5,662 nucleotides of DNA from Candidatus Omnitrophota bacterium. Lineage in GTDB: Bacteria; Verrucomicrobiota; Verrucomicrobiia; Limisphaerales; UBA1319. The stretch covers positions 1 to 5,662 of the forward strand of contig JAMCZD010000537.1 in assembly GCA_023473405.1 (NCBI GenBank), read 5' to 3'. The position numbers were made by a program, and so were the translations under genes. This document shows positions 1-5,662 of the stretch, one piece after another. Each line of letters begins with the position of its first letter. Position 1 is the first letter of the stretch. The notes below the pieces were generated by a model. That model was not told the DNA's origin, ran no database searches, and worked only from the letters and a program-made list of their open reading frames with translations.

Positions 1-1169
1 ACTTCCTGGTCTTTTTCGAGGGGAACGGCTGGACGCAATTGGATAATGCGCAAAAACGGTATATTCGAGAACGGATCGCTTACAAAGCCAACGGCCGTCC
101 GAACTATAACAAGGTGACTTACGATCACTGGTTTGGCATCCACAGCGGGTTCGACTTCAACGAGATGATGCGCCAGGCCAAGCGCGCCGCTGAGCTTGGC
201 TGCGAGTATTTCTGCCTCGACGCCGGATGGTACGGAATAGGCGCCTTTGGCGCTTCAGGCAAAGGCCAATGGGACGAACCCGATCCGGTCAAGTTCCCCA
301 ATGGAACCGCGGATCTGAAGAGGCTGAGCGATTACTGCCGCAGCTTGGGCATGGGCTTTGGAATATGGCACCAGGTCGAGACCCGTAACGGAGCCGGACC
401 AAGCATGGACATGGCCACCGAGGATGGGCGGGCAGACGCGCTCAAGACCCTCCGTAAATGGTGCACCGAATATGGGCTGACCTGGATGCGCTGGGAAATG
501 GTCGGTTCAGGCGGTTTGGAGTATATAAACGGCTACCACCAGGTTATGGATACGCTGACCCGGGAGTTCCCCGACCTGAACATCGAGTGCTGCTCGGGTG
601 GGGGCACACGCTTCGATCTTGGCATGGTCCAATACTGCACCAGCACCTGGCTGAGCGATCATACCGCCAATCCCGAGGTGTGCCGTTTCAACCAGACCGG
701 CGCTTTGCGGTTCTGGCCCGCGTATTTTCTTAACCTGGCAGTCCGTGTGCACCGAAACACGGGAGACCAGGAAGCCTACGCCCACAACTTGATCAGCCGC
801 ATGGTTGGCGCACCTAGCTTCAATGGCGACATTGCCCAGTGGAGCCCCCAAGCCACCGCTCGAATACGTAAACTGGTGGATGCATATAAGAACATTCGCC
901 ACCTCCAGTCACAGCCAGTGCTCTTCCCGCTACCACAACCGCGGAGCCCGCGCGATTGGGATGTGGTAGTCTTCGGGGACGGGACCGGCCCGGGCCAATT
1001 GCTTTATGCCTTTCGCATGGAAGGCAAGGACAAAGTGTTCGTCGGAGTTCCCTCCGCTCCTGGCGAATGGAAGCTGGTGATGTCTTCCGCGGACGCTCGC
1101 ATAGAGCCGGCGCACGATGGATTTCTACTCTCGCTGCCGCCTAACAGTTCGGCCGTATGGCGAAGATAG
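1..1169 (+). CDS. GH36 family glycosidase (alpha-galactosidase-like), 5'-truncated by window edge
   Basis: The frame is open from the first bases (…FLVFFEGNGWTQ), so a TTG at 39 is almost certainly not the start and an N-terminal beta-sandwich domain lies upstream. Residues below are counted from 39. A (beta/alpha)8 melibiase domain covers about 25-290: LDAGWYG at 60-66 (family LDDGW), KFPNG at 85-89, GFGIWHQVE at 106-114, ECCSGGGTRFDLGM at 183-196 and WLSDHT at 204-209. About 290-376 is a small beta-sandwich C-terminal domain. Asp207 matches the family acid/base. The nucleophile motif KWDMN reads RWEMV (151-155), so the nucleophile Asp is Glu153 and the sugar-binding Lys is Arg151. GH36 enzymes release alpha-D-galactose; related GH27 members can cut beta-L-arabinopyranosides. 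Family membership is firm; substrate and activity are uncertain. It is probably co-transcribed with the gene 71 nt downstream. Confidence 0.85.
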   Translation, partial: FLVFFEGNGWTQLDNAQKRYIRERIAYKANGRPNYNKVTYDHWFGIHSGFDFNEMMRQAKRAAELGCEYFCLDAGWYGIGAFGASGKGQWDEPDPVKFPNGTADLKRLSDYCRSLGMGFGIWHQVETRNGAGPSMDMATEDGRADALKTLRKWCTEYGLTWMRWEMVGSGGLEYINGYHQVMDTLTREFPDLNIECCSGGGTRFDLGMVQYCTSTWLSDHTANPEVCRFNQTGALRFWPAYFLNLAVRVHRNTGDQEAYAHNLISRMVGAPSFNGDIAQWSPQATARIRKLVDAYKNIRHLQSQPVLFPLPQPRSPRDWDVVVFGDGTGPGQLLYAFRMEGKDKVFVGVPSAPGEWKLVMSSADARIEPAHDGFLLSLPPNSSAVWRR

Positions 1170-1240
1170 ATTGGCTTTCATGGGATCGACGACACTATCG
1201 GCAATTGAAGACCACGTGAATTCAACTCATTAGGCGCGAT
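1170..1240 (+). other. Short intergenic gap within probable operon
   Basis: These 71 nt separate the GH36 stop from the next start codon. I see no convincing terminator hairpin with a T-tract and no clear sigma-70 promoter. This fits co-transcription of the two glycosidase genes, although absence of a visible promoter is weak evidence. A TAGG at 1231-1234, six bases before the ATG at 1241, is a weak ribosome-binding site candidate. Confidence 0.4.
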
Positions 1241-3733
1241 ATGAGACTGTTAAACGAACAAATCACATCCGGCGTCGCCCTGGCATTAGCTGTTGGAATT
1301 GTCATAGCGGCGCATGCAAATGACGCAGCGGGCGGCCTGGTGGCCCATTGGTCCCTTGACGAACCATCGGGCGCGTCGATAACTGATTCAAGCCCCCATC
1401 ATTTGAACGGCAAAATCACCGAAGGCGCCCATCGTATTCCAGGAGTCTTTAGCCAAGCCGTGCTGTTCTCGGGAACGCCGTCCGAAGTCGTATCGATTCC
1501 GTCCTCGCCCTTCCTGAAGCCCTCCCGCCAAATCACAATCAGCGCCTGGATCTTTCCGCTCGAGTTGGTTGGTTACCAGACCGTTTATCGCAAGGAAGAC
1601 AGCGAGGACCGAATTTTGCTCATGTTCCAGGAACAAGGTGGGATTCTGTCCCTGGGCCTGAATGCCGGTGGGCATTACCAGGAACTGCATGCACCGATTC
1701 AAGCGGCGGATTATCTCGATCTACGATGGCATTTGCTAGTTGGCACCTATGATGGTTCTCAGTTTCGGCTCTACAGCGACGGTCGTGAACTGGATAACAT
1801 GCCTGCCTCGGGTCAGCTCATTACCAACGGCACTGCGGGGGCATTTATCGGCTCCACCAGCGGCACCACCGAATACTTCAACGGCGGCATCGATGATGTC
1901 CGGGTCTATGATCGTGCCTTGGGTGCGGACGAGATCAAGGCCTTGTACGATGAGGCTCAGGATATTCGAATGGCATCGAGCCGGACCGCCGAGAACATCG
2001 ATCCAATCAAGTTGCAACGAACCAAGGAAATCGCCCGACAGCGGCAAGCCTTCGTCCGACAGCGAACCGCCTTGCTTGATTCGTGGATTAGAGAGCGACA
2101 GGAACCGATGAATCCGCAAGAACGCGCCCGGGCGGCGATGGAAGGTTTTATGATTCAGGCGCCTGAACGTTTGCCGGGCAGCGAAGGTTTCTATCGCGCC
2201 GTGTTCGATAGCCGGCTTACCCCGCGCGCAATTCGCGGTCACGGCCAATGGGACTTCGGTGATTGCACGGCGCGGGCGGTGCAGTCCTGGTTATTCGTGC
2301 GGGAAATGACGCGTGATCAGACTACCGGCGCCGAGGTCGAGACCGGCCAGCGGGCATTTCTACTATCGATGCTGCATCCGGAGACTGGCCTTGTTTATGT
2401 CCCGGACCGGTCGAACAAACAGAAGAATGAGTATTACTACCATATCTGGGACCAAAGTCGCACCCTGCGCGCCTTGGTGCGCTGGTATATAGCTCGGACA
2501 GGAGACCGCTCGATATTGAAGCCGTATATCGACCGCATGATTCACGGCCTCGACCGCTACGCCACTATCCGCGGATCCGATCCCCGATGGGGACCGTACG
2601 CCGGGTGGCCCAGCGACAGTTTCATCAATGACCGACCCGGACCGGATGCCCAATGGGTTTACGTGCGCGGCGGTCTTTGCATTGAACCCCTGGTGATGTT
2701 CGCCGAGGCCGCCGGAGACACCGCCGCGCTCGATTTGGCCATTCGATTTGCCAATTGCGAAATGGGTGGGCACGAGGCCGATTCAGCGCCGCCCGAGCAA
2801 AAACCCTATGCCAGGTTCGAGCCCGACGGTTCGTTCCGAGGCCATCTGCACCGAGTGGAGCAGGGTAGGTCATACTTGTTGAAGGCCAGGAAGAGCTACG
2901 ATTGGATGTTTAATCCAGCAGGCGGTTGCGGAGCCGGCAAGTGCGGCTGGATACCTGAACTCCCCGGCGTCGCTCACAGCGAAACCTGTTGCGGGGCGGA
3001 TACCATCGAGCTCGCCGAGGCGCTCGCATCCTGCGCCAACCTCGATCCCGACTTCCATGACTGGGCCAACCTGCATGACGACGTGGAATCTATGACCGTG
3101 AATGTCATCGCCGCGACTCAGCTTCGGTTCACTCCGGAATTCGAAAAGGTTTTGATCGAAGCCTACGGAACGAACGCCACGCATGATCTGCCCATAGCCC
3201 GCCGGTTTAACGGGACATGGTCGGCCACCTTTTTTCCGAACGATCTGACTCGGCCTGACGGACTCATCGTGGGCGGCTGTTGCCAGTACGCCGGCGTGCG
3301 CGCCCTTTACACCGGCTGGCACGATGTCATGAGCTATGACAATGGAGTCCTCCGTATCAATTACTTCCTTAATCGAAATTCTGATATCGCCACGGTCTTT
3401 ACCCGGTTACCCGAACAGGGCGAAGCCGCGATACGACTCCACCAGGAAGCCAGTGTCCTGGTGCGCGTGCCGGAATTCCTGCGCGCCGATCAACTCGACT
3501 TCCGCGTGGATGGCAAGCCGTTCGGCCCAACCCGAACGCTCGATGCTACCGGGCATTATGTCGCACTTGGCAAATTTCCCAATGGTACCCTGCTTCAGAT
3601 CACTTTTCCGGTCAAAGAACGGATCACATTCGAGCGAATGGGCGGCGGCGGAAAACCGTTCACAGTTCACTGGCGCGACAATTACGTTACGAGCATGAAA
3701 CCGCGCGGAAATGGCATGCCGCTTTTTCCGTGA
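1241..3733 (+). CDS. Secreted LamG-domain, GH127-like (DUF1680-related) glycoside hydrolase, beta-L-arabinofuranosidase-like
   Basis: Complete, 830 residues. The ATG at 1241 is supported by a signal peptide: hydrophobic core about 10-24, probable cleavage after AHA at 26. Residues 31-239 form a LamG/concanavalin-like domain (LVAHWSLDE at 33-41, ITISAWIFP at 98-106, closing GGIDDVRVYDRAL at 215-227), likely glycan-binding. A charged, Arg-rich helical linker covers about 240-305. From about 335 an (alpha/alpha)6 domain follows (FGDCTARAVQSW at 339-350, GHLHRVEQG at 534-542), then beta-sandwich modules with a terminal HWRDN near 810. In HypBA1 (GH127) Zn is held by E338, C340, C417 and C418, and C417 is the nucleophile. 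Here the equivalents are E581-T-C583 and C680-C681. The HypBA1 general acid E322 has no obvious match: the region reads GGCGAGKCGW (561-570), with E573 nearest. Retaining Cys-glycosidase chemistry is inferred. Other DUF1680-like families (GH142, GH146) remain possible. Confidence 0.8.
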   Translation: MRLLNEQITSGVALALAVGIVIAAHANDAAGGLVAHWSLDEPSGASITDSSPHHLNGKITEGAHRIPGVFSQAVLFSGTPSEVVSIPSSPFLKPSRQITISAWIFPLELVGYQTVYRKEDSEDRILLMFQEQGGILSLGLNAGGHYQELHAPIQAADYLDLRWHLLVGTYDGSQFRLYSDGRELDNMPASGQLITNGTAGAFIGSTSGTTEYFNGGIDDVRVYDRALGADEIKALYDEAQDIRMASSRTAENIDPIKLQRTKEIARQRQAFVRQRTALLDSWIRERQEPMNPQERARAAMEGFMIQAPERLPGSEGFYRAVFDSRLTPRAIRGHGQWDFGDCTARAVQSWLFVREMTRDQTTGAEVETGQRAFLLSMLHPETGLVYVPDRSNKQKNEYYYHIWDQSRTLRALVRWYIARTGDRSILKPYIDRMIHGLDRYATIRGSDPRWGPYAGWPSDSFINDRPGPDAQWVYVRGGLCIEPLVMFAEAAGDTAALDLAIRFANCEMGGHEADSAPPEQKPYARFEPDGSFRGHLHRVEQGRSYLLKARKSYDWMFNPAGGCGAGKCGWIPELPGVAHSETCCGADTIELAEALASCANLDPDFHDWANLHDDVESMTVNVIAATQLRFTPEFEKVLIEAYGTNATHDLPIARRFNGTWSATFFPNDLTRPDGLIVGGCCQYAGVRALYTGWHDVMSYDNGVLRINYFLNRNSDIATVFTRLPEQGEAAIRLHQEASVLVRVPEFLRADQLDFRVDGKPFGPTRTLDATGHYVALGKFPNGTLLQITFPVKERITFERMGGGGKPFTVHWRDNYVTSMKPRGNGMPLFP
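1337..1957 (+). other. LamG-like jelly-roll domain coding segment
   Basis: This segment covers residues about 33-239 of the GH127-like protein. It has the usual landmarks of bacterial LamG/pentraxin-type domains: an opening VAHWSLDE strand, a central ITISAWIFP strand, a WHLLVGTYDG strand at 163-172, and the closing GGIDDVRVYDRALGADEI signature. Such domains typically bind carbohydrate or mediate surface attachment in secreted enzymes of this phylum. Domain identity is firm; the ligand is unknown. Confidence 0.8.
2981..3283 (+). other. Predicted zinc-thiolate active-site segment (E-x-C … C-C)
   Basis: Glu581 (2981-2983), Cys583 (2987-2989), Cys680 (3278-3280) and Cys681 (3281-3283) match the Glu-x-Cys and Cys-Cys ligands of the GH127 enzyme HypBA1, where the first Cys of the pair is the nucleophile. 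The spacing between the two motifs is about 97 residues here against 77 in HypBA1, so an insertion lies between them. A further Cys584 follows C583 directly, and C563 and C568 lie just upstream. The assignment rests on motif recognition, not on an alignment search. Confidence 0.65.
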
Positions 3734-4011
3734 GCGGCTGCGACCGCCGGCGGTGCCACGATTGGCGTCTTATTGATGACCAACCCGGCCAGGGTTTTTC
3801 CGTCCAGATTATCGCCGTGAAGGCCCGTTATCAGCAACAAGTCCGGGCACGGCAATCCCTGAAATCGGCTCAGCCCGTCCACCGGGTCCACACAGATCGC
3901 CTTGTCTTTCCAACCCAGGAGAATGGTGGCATGATTTACCGGATGCACGATCACGTTCCCGTTACTGGTGGCAATGGAGTTCCCCCTAAAGCGGGCCGCC
4001 TTTTGTTTCAA
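3682..4011 (-). pseudogene. Decayed fragment of metallo-beta-lactamase-fold (UlaG-like) hydrolase
   Basis: A 109-codon minus-strand frame starts only at a TTG (4009-4011) and has an upstream in-frame stop at 4021-4023. Codons about 11-92 (3981 to 3736) read like the start of an MBL-fold hydrolase: VIVHPVNHATILLGW at 20-34, a VDPVDG strand at 41-46, the PDLLLITG strand at 56-63, then HGDNLD at 65-70 and a VIN…PIVAPPAV stretch. The metal site HxHxDH reads GLHGDN (63-68), so the first and last His are Gly and Asn. The secretion signal and the C-terminal half expected of a roughly 240-residue enzyme are absent. Similarity stops about three bases short of the convergent gene's stop codon; the last 17 codons are antisense to that gene. 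It overlaps the 3' end of the neighbouring propeller gene by 26 nt. Most likely a non-functional relic. Confidence 0.6.
3743..3754. repeat. 12-bp perfect palindrome just after the GH127-like gene
   Basis: ACCGCCGGCGGT is a perfect dyad beginning 9 bases after the stop of the GH127-like gene. As RNA it could form only a 4-bp stem with a 4-nt loop, and no T-tract follows. It is therefore not a convincing intrinsic terminator, and it also lies within the metallo-beta-lactamase remnant. It may be chance in GC-rich DNA. Confidence 0.25.
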
Positions 4012-5053
4012 TGTCTGATGTCATAGCAGAGGATGGAAACCACGCTTTTAGGAATTGTTCCAGGGAACCGCTGTAGAATGCCTCGCCAAGGTTACCTTCG
4101 TCGGTCTGGTTTCCCCAACAGTAGATAATGATCACCTTGCCTTGATACTCGCAGAGGTCCATGTCCGAGTTATTGACGTTGCCCAATTTGGCGATGCGTT
4201 CGCGCTGGGCGGGTGTTAGTTTTGGGTTGGCGATTTTTTTGTCGTCGTCGTTCGGGCGGAGGACGGGATTGAGAGGGCTGGCCTCCCAATGGACCAGATC
4301 TTTGGAACGGACCAGGCGGGTTTCATACCATCCGGGGCATGCCTCGAGATAGAAGTCATAGAAGTAACCGTCCGCATATCGCAGACAATGGGGTGCGGTG
4401 TACCGGTCCTTGGCATAGACGCACTCGGGCGGTGTCAATTCCCAGTGCCGCAATTCGGCCGAGGTAGCAAATCGGGCGGTGAACGGAACGCCGGCTTGCT
4501 CGACCGGTTTATCGATCTCGAACATCATTACGAAGTTGTTGGTGGCACGGCAGATCGAGGTGTTGCAGATGCTAAAGCCGGGAAGGTCAAGGGCGGTCCA
4601 CGAATCCCAGCGGTGCAAATCATTCGAGGCAAAAATTTGGATTCGATCTCGATGCAAACCGGTCTCTTTGCTCGTGGCACTGACATACACGGTGCCGCCA
4701 TACACAAAAGCGCTGCCGAAGACATAGCCTTTGGCGAAGGGGGCGGTGCCTTCGCCGGTCGATACGTCGATGATTCGGGAGTAATCATCGCCGAGTTGGT
4801 TGCCTTGGTAACCTTTGTGGACCCATTCGTAGCGATAGAGTTTGCCCTTGAACACAATGGGTGTGCATTCGCCGATTGGCCAGGCCGCGATGGTGCCCAG
4901 TCGCTGGATCAACGGAGGACCGGGATTATTCGTTCGCGCGTCTTTTCCGAGGATTAGACCAGGAGCGGCTGTCAGAAGTTGAGTCGCCAAAAGCCAGGAC
5001 ATGTTCCGGCACAAGAACTGCCGGATTGATTGGGGTAATCGGAATGGCGTCAT
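3986..5053 (-). CDS. Secreted five-bladed beta-propeller glycosidase-like protein (GH43/GH117/GH130-like superfamily)
   Basis: I chose the ATG at 5051-5053 (355 residues) because it gives an Arg-containing n-region and a hydrophobic stretch at about 18-35, a plausible signal peptide, with GAGGTGA upstream at somewhat long spacing. The frame stays open to a GTG at 5248, but the added 65 residues look non-coding and would overlap the upstream gene. An ATG at 5000-5002 is an alternative. The body shows recurring propeller-blade units: CTPIVFKGKLYRY at 63-75, GSAFVYGGTVYVSAT at 113-127, NTSICRATNNFVMMFEID at 164-181, DRYTAPHC at 216-223, RSKDLVHWE at 249-257, and NNSDMDLCEYQGK at 294-306 with Asp297 and Asp299. 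The SKDLVHWE phrase is typical of GH43/GH32-type propellers. The usual early Asp of GH43 is not evident: GEC precedes TPIV, so Glu62 is the nearest acidic residue. The fold is confident; catalytic activity and substrate are not. It lies 160 nt downstream of a same-strand HYR-protein gene. Confidence 0.75.
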   Translation of the reverse strand: MTPFRLPQSIRQFLCRNMSWLLATQLLTAAPGLILGKDARTNNPGPPLIQRLGTIAAWPIGECTPIVFKGKLYRYEWVHKGYQGNQLGDDYSRIIDVSTGEGTAPFAKGYVFGSAFVYGGTVYVSATSKETGLHRDRIQIFASNDLHRWDSWTALDLPGFSICNTSICRATNNFVMMFEIDKPVEQAGVPFTARFATSAELRHWELTPPECVYAKDRYTAPHCLRYADGYFYDFYLEACPGWYETRLVRSKDLVHWEASPLNPVLRPNDDDKKIANPKLTPAQRERIAKLGNVNNSDMDLCEYQGKVIIIYCWGNQTDEGNLGEAFYSGSLEQFLKAWFPSSAMTSDIETKGGPL

Positions 5054-5077
5054 TTTTTGCGTTGCGTTCACCTCGCG

Positions 5078-5107
5078 ATACTGCCGTGTGCACGGCCTTG
5101 GAGTCAA
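5078..5107 (-). promoter_or_regulatory. Weak sigma-70-like promoter candidate with dyad in the spacer
   Basis: On the minus strand TTGACT (5107-5102, five of six matches to TTGACA) is followed after 18 nt by CAGTAT (5083-5078, only three of six matches to TATAAT). The spacer and the first base of the -10-like box contain the inverted repeat GCCGTG-CA-CACGGC (5096-5083). A start about seven bases further on would fall next to the ribosome-binding site and give a very short leader. This is suggestive only. Confidence 0.2.
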
Positions 5108-5197
5108 CCATTCAACGGCACTCTTGAATCTGGCATTTCGGAACTCACTCAGGTTGGTTTGTAATCCCAAGCAATCGATGGCATTGATGGTCTCGGG

Positions 5198-5210
5198 CCC
5201 TGGCTCAGGG
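5198..5210 (-). terminator. Weak hairpin after the HYR-protein gene
   Basis: CCCTG-AGC-CAGGG forms a 5-bp stem with a 3-nt loop starting 3 nt after the TAA at 5214-5216. No run of T follows on the minus strand, so it is at best an incomplete or Rho-assisted terminator and may be incidental. Confidence 0.2.
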
Positions 5211-5213
5211 GTA

Positions 5214-5662
5214 TTACGGTAATAATCGGAAGAATCCTCGCGTGCCACTAATCGAGATAGAGTAGGGACTGACTGCGTTCGAGATAGTTATCCATGGACC
5301 CAGGAGATCCGTTGCCTTTTGGAGGGTACCGGTCCCGGGCCAGGTAAGTAGCACGTTCCCGGCAGTTGGTGGACGGGCGATGGTGATGGATGGAGCATTT
5401 GTATTGCCGCACAGGACAGTGACGGTGAAGGAACATTTTTCGATCGCACCGGTAAGGGCTTGAACGATGCAGGTGACGGTAGTCACTCCGGGCGGGAATA
5501 GGCTGCCTGACGGGGGATCGGATTTGACGGTGTAATTGGTGTTGCACAAGCTGACCTGGTAAAAAACCACGGTGCCCTTATCGGTAACACAATTAGTCAC
5601 GATATTGGGCGGGCACCGTAATCCGGGCGTGCTACTGGGAGGAACGGTCAAGGTGGTCATTA
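5214..5662 (-). CDS. HYR-domain secreted protein, C-terminal part, truncated by window edge
   Basis: The frame is open to the window end. The first Met codon (5658-5660) is probably internal, because the sequence begins inside a mature extracellular protein with no signal peptide. Residues from that Met: about 14-85 form a HYR (hyalin-repeat, Ig-like) domain, with CPPNIVTNC at 16-24, FPPGVTTVTC at 55-64 and KCSFTVTVLC at 75-84. The six Cys (16, 24, 39, 64, 76, 84) are suited to disulfides in an exported protein. Residues about 89-148 form a short beta-rich tail (LLTWPGTGTLQKA, GPW, SPYSISI, ending GFFRLLP). From memory this tail recurs at the C-termini of large secreted verrucomicrobial proteins and resembles a secretion or sorting tail, but it has no PEP-CTERM motif. 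HYR domains mediate adhesion. The upstream domain composition, and so the protein's real role, cannot be seen here. Confidence 0.8.
   Translation of the reverse strand, partial: MTTLTVPPSSTPGLRCPPNIVTNCVTDKGTVVFYQVSLCNTNYTVKSDPPSGSLFPPGVTTVTCIVQALTGAIEKCSFTVTVLCGNTNAPSITIARPPTAGNVLLTWPGTGTLQKATDLLGPWITISNAVSPYSISISGTRGFFRLLP

Larger units (their letters stand above)
5054..5213 (-). other. Intergenic region between HYR-protein gene and propeller gene
   Basis: This 160-nt stretch separates two minus-strand genes. It holds a weak hairpin just after the HYR-gene stop, a promoter-like pair of boxes, an inverted repeat between those boxes, and the putative ribosome-binding site of the propeller gene. 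The frame of the downstream gene happens to be open through it (65 codons), but the encoded peptide has no recognisable domain. Confidence 0.5.

Noticed and set aside
39..41. TTG at 39 as the start of the GH36 gene
   Set aside because: The same frame is open and protein-like to the window edge, and a GH36 protein needs an upstream N-terminal domain.
1736..2248. A 170-codon minus-strand open frame inside the GH127-like gene
   Set aside because: It lies wholly antisense to the LamG, linker and early catalytic region and has no recognisable motif.
3991..4007. Possible terminator AAAGCGGGCCGCCTTTT followed by GTTT
   Set aside because: The stem is only three GC pairs with a bulge before the A-T pairs, lies at the coding end of the convergent gene, and is about 250 nt beyond the plus-strand stop.
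4289..4957. A 222-codon plus-strand open frame across the propeller gene
   Set aside because: It is antisense to a gene with clear propeller motifs and a signal peptide, and its translation shows no domain. Long antisense frames are common in GC-rich coding DNA.
5054..5248. N-terminal extension of the propeller gene to a GTG at 5248
   Set aside because: The added 65 residues have no domain character, would bury the signal peptide internally, and would overlap the upstream HYR gene by 35 nt.
1..5662. Transposase, CRISPR array, tRNA or phage features
   Set aside because: No repeated units, inverted terminal repeats, tRNA-like cloverleaf or related protein motifs were seen on either strand.

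Overview
The window looks like a glycan-degradation neighbourhood from the Verrucomicrobiota, most likely a Limisphaerales/Pedosphaera-like lineage. The best taxonomic clue is the C-terminal tail of the right-hand gene, of the type LTWPGTGTLQ...GPW...SPY...GFFRLLP. From memory this tail is characteristic of large secreted verrucomicrobial proteins; I could not run a search. Most genes are long and look secreted.

Layout: (1) Positions 1-1169 (+) hold the 3' part of a GH36 (melibiase/alpha-galactosidase-like) gene whose 5' end lies outside the window. (2) After a 71-nt gap, 1241-3733 (+) encodes a complete 830-residue secreted protein with a signal peptide, an N-terminal LamG-type domain, a charged helical linker, and a catalytic module related to GH127 (DUF1680, beta-L-arabinofuranosidase-like) that keeps the E-x-C and C-C zinc-thiolate ligands. 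(3) Positions 3736-4011 (-) carry a decayed piece of a metallo-beta-lactamase-fold (UlaG-like) hydrolase, wedged between two convergent genes. (4) Positions 3986-5053 (-) encode a secreted five-bladed beta-propeller of the GH43/GH62/GH32/GH68/GH117/GH130-like superfamily. (5) Positions 5214-5662 (-) hold the 3' end of a large secreted protein with a HYR domain, cut by the window edge.

Working model (inference): the two plus-strand genes form an operon and, with the convergent propeller protein, act on an L-arabinose/galactose-containing plant glycan. Candidates are extensin-type glycoproteins, arabinogalactan or pectin side chains. The most unusual points are the altered catalytic signature of the GH36 protein (R-W-E where the family has K-W-D), the missing general-acid loop and extra cysteines of the GH127-like protein, and the metallo-beta-lactamase remnant whose similarity ends almost exactly at a neighbour's stop codon. 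I found no RNA genes, CRISPR arrays, insertion sequences or att sites.
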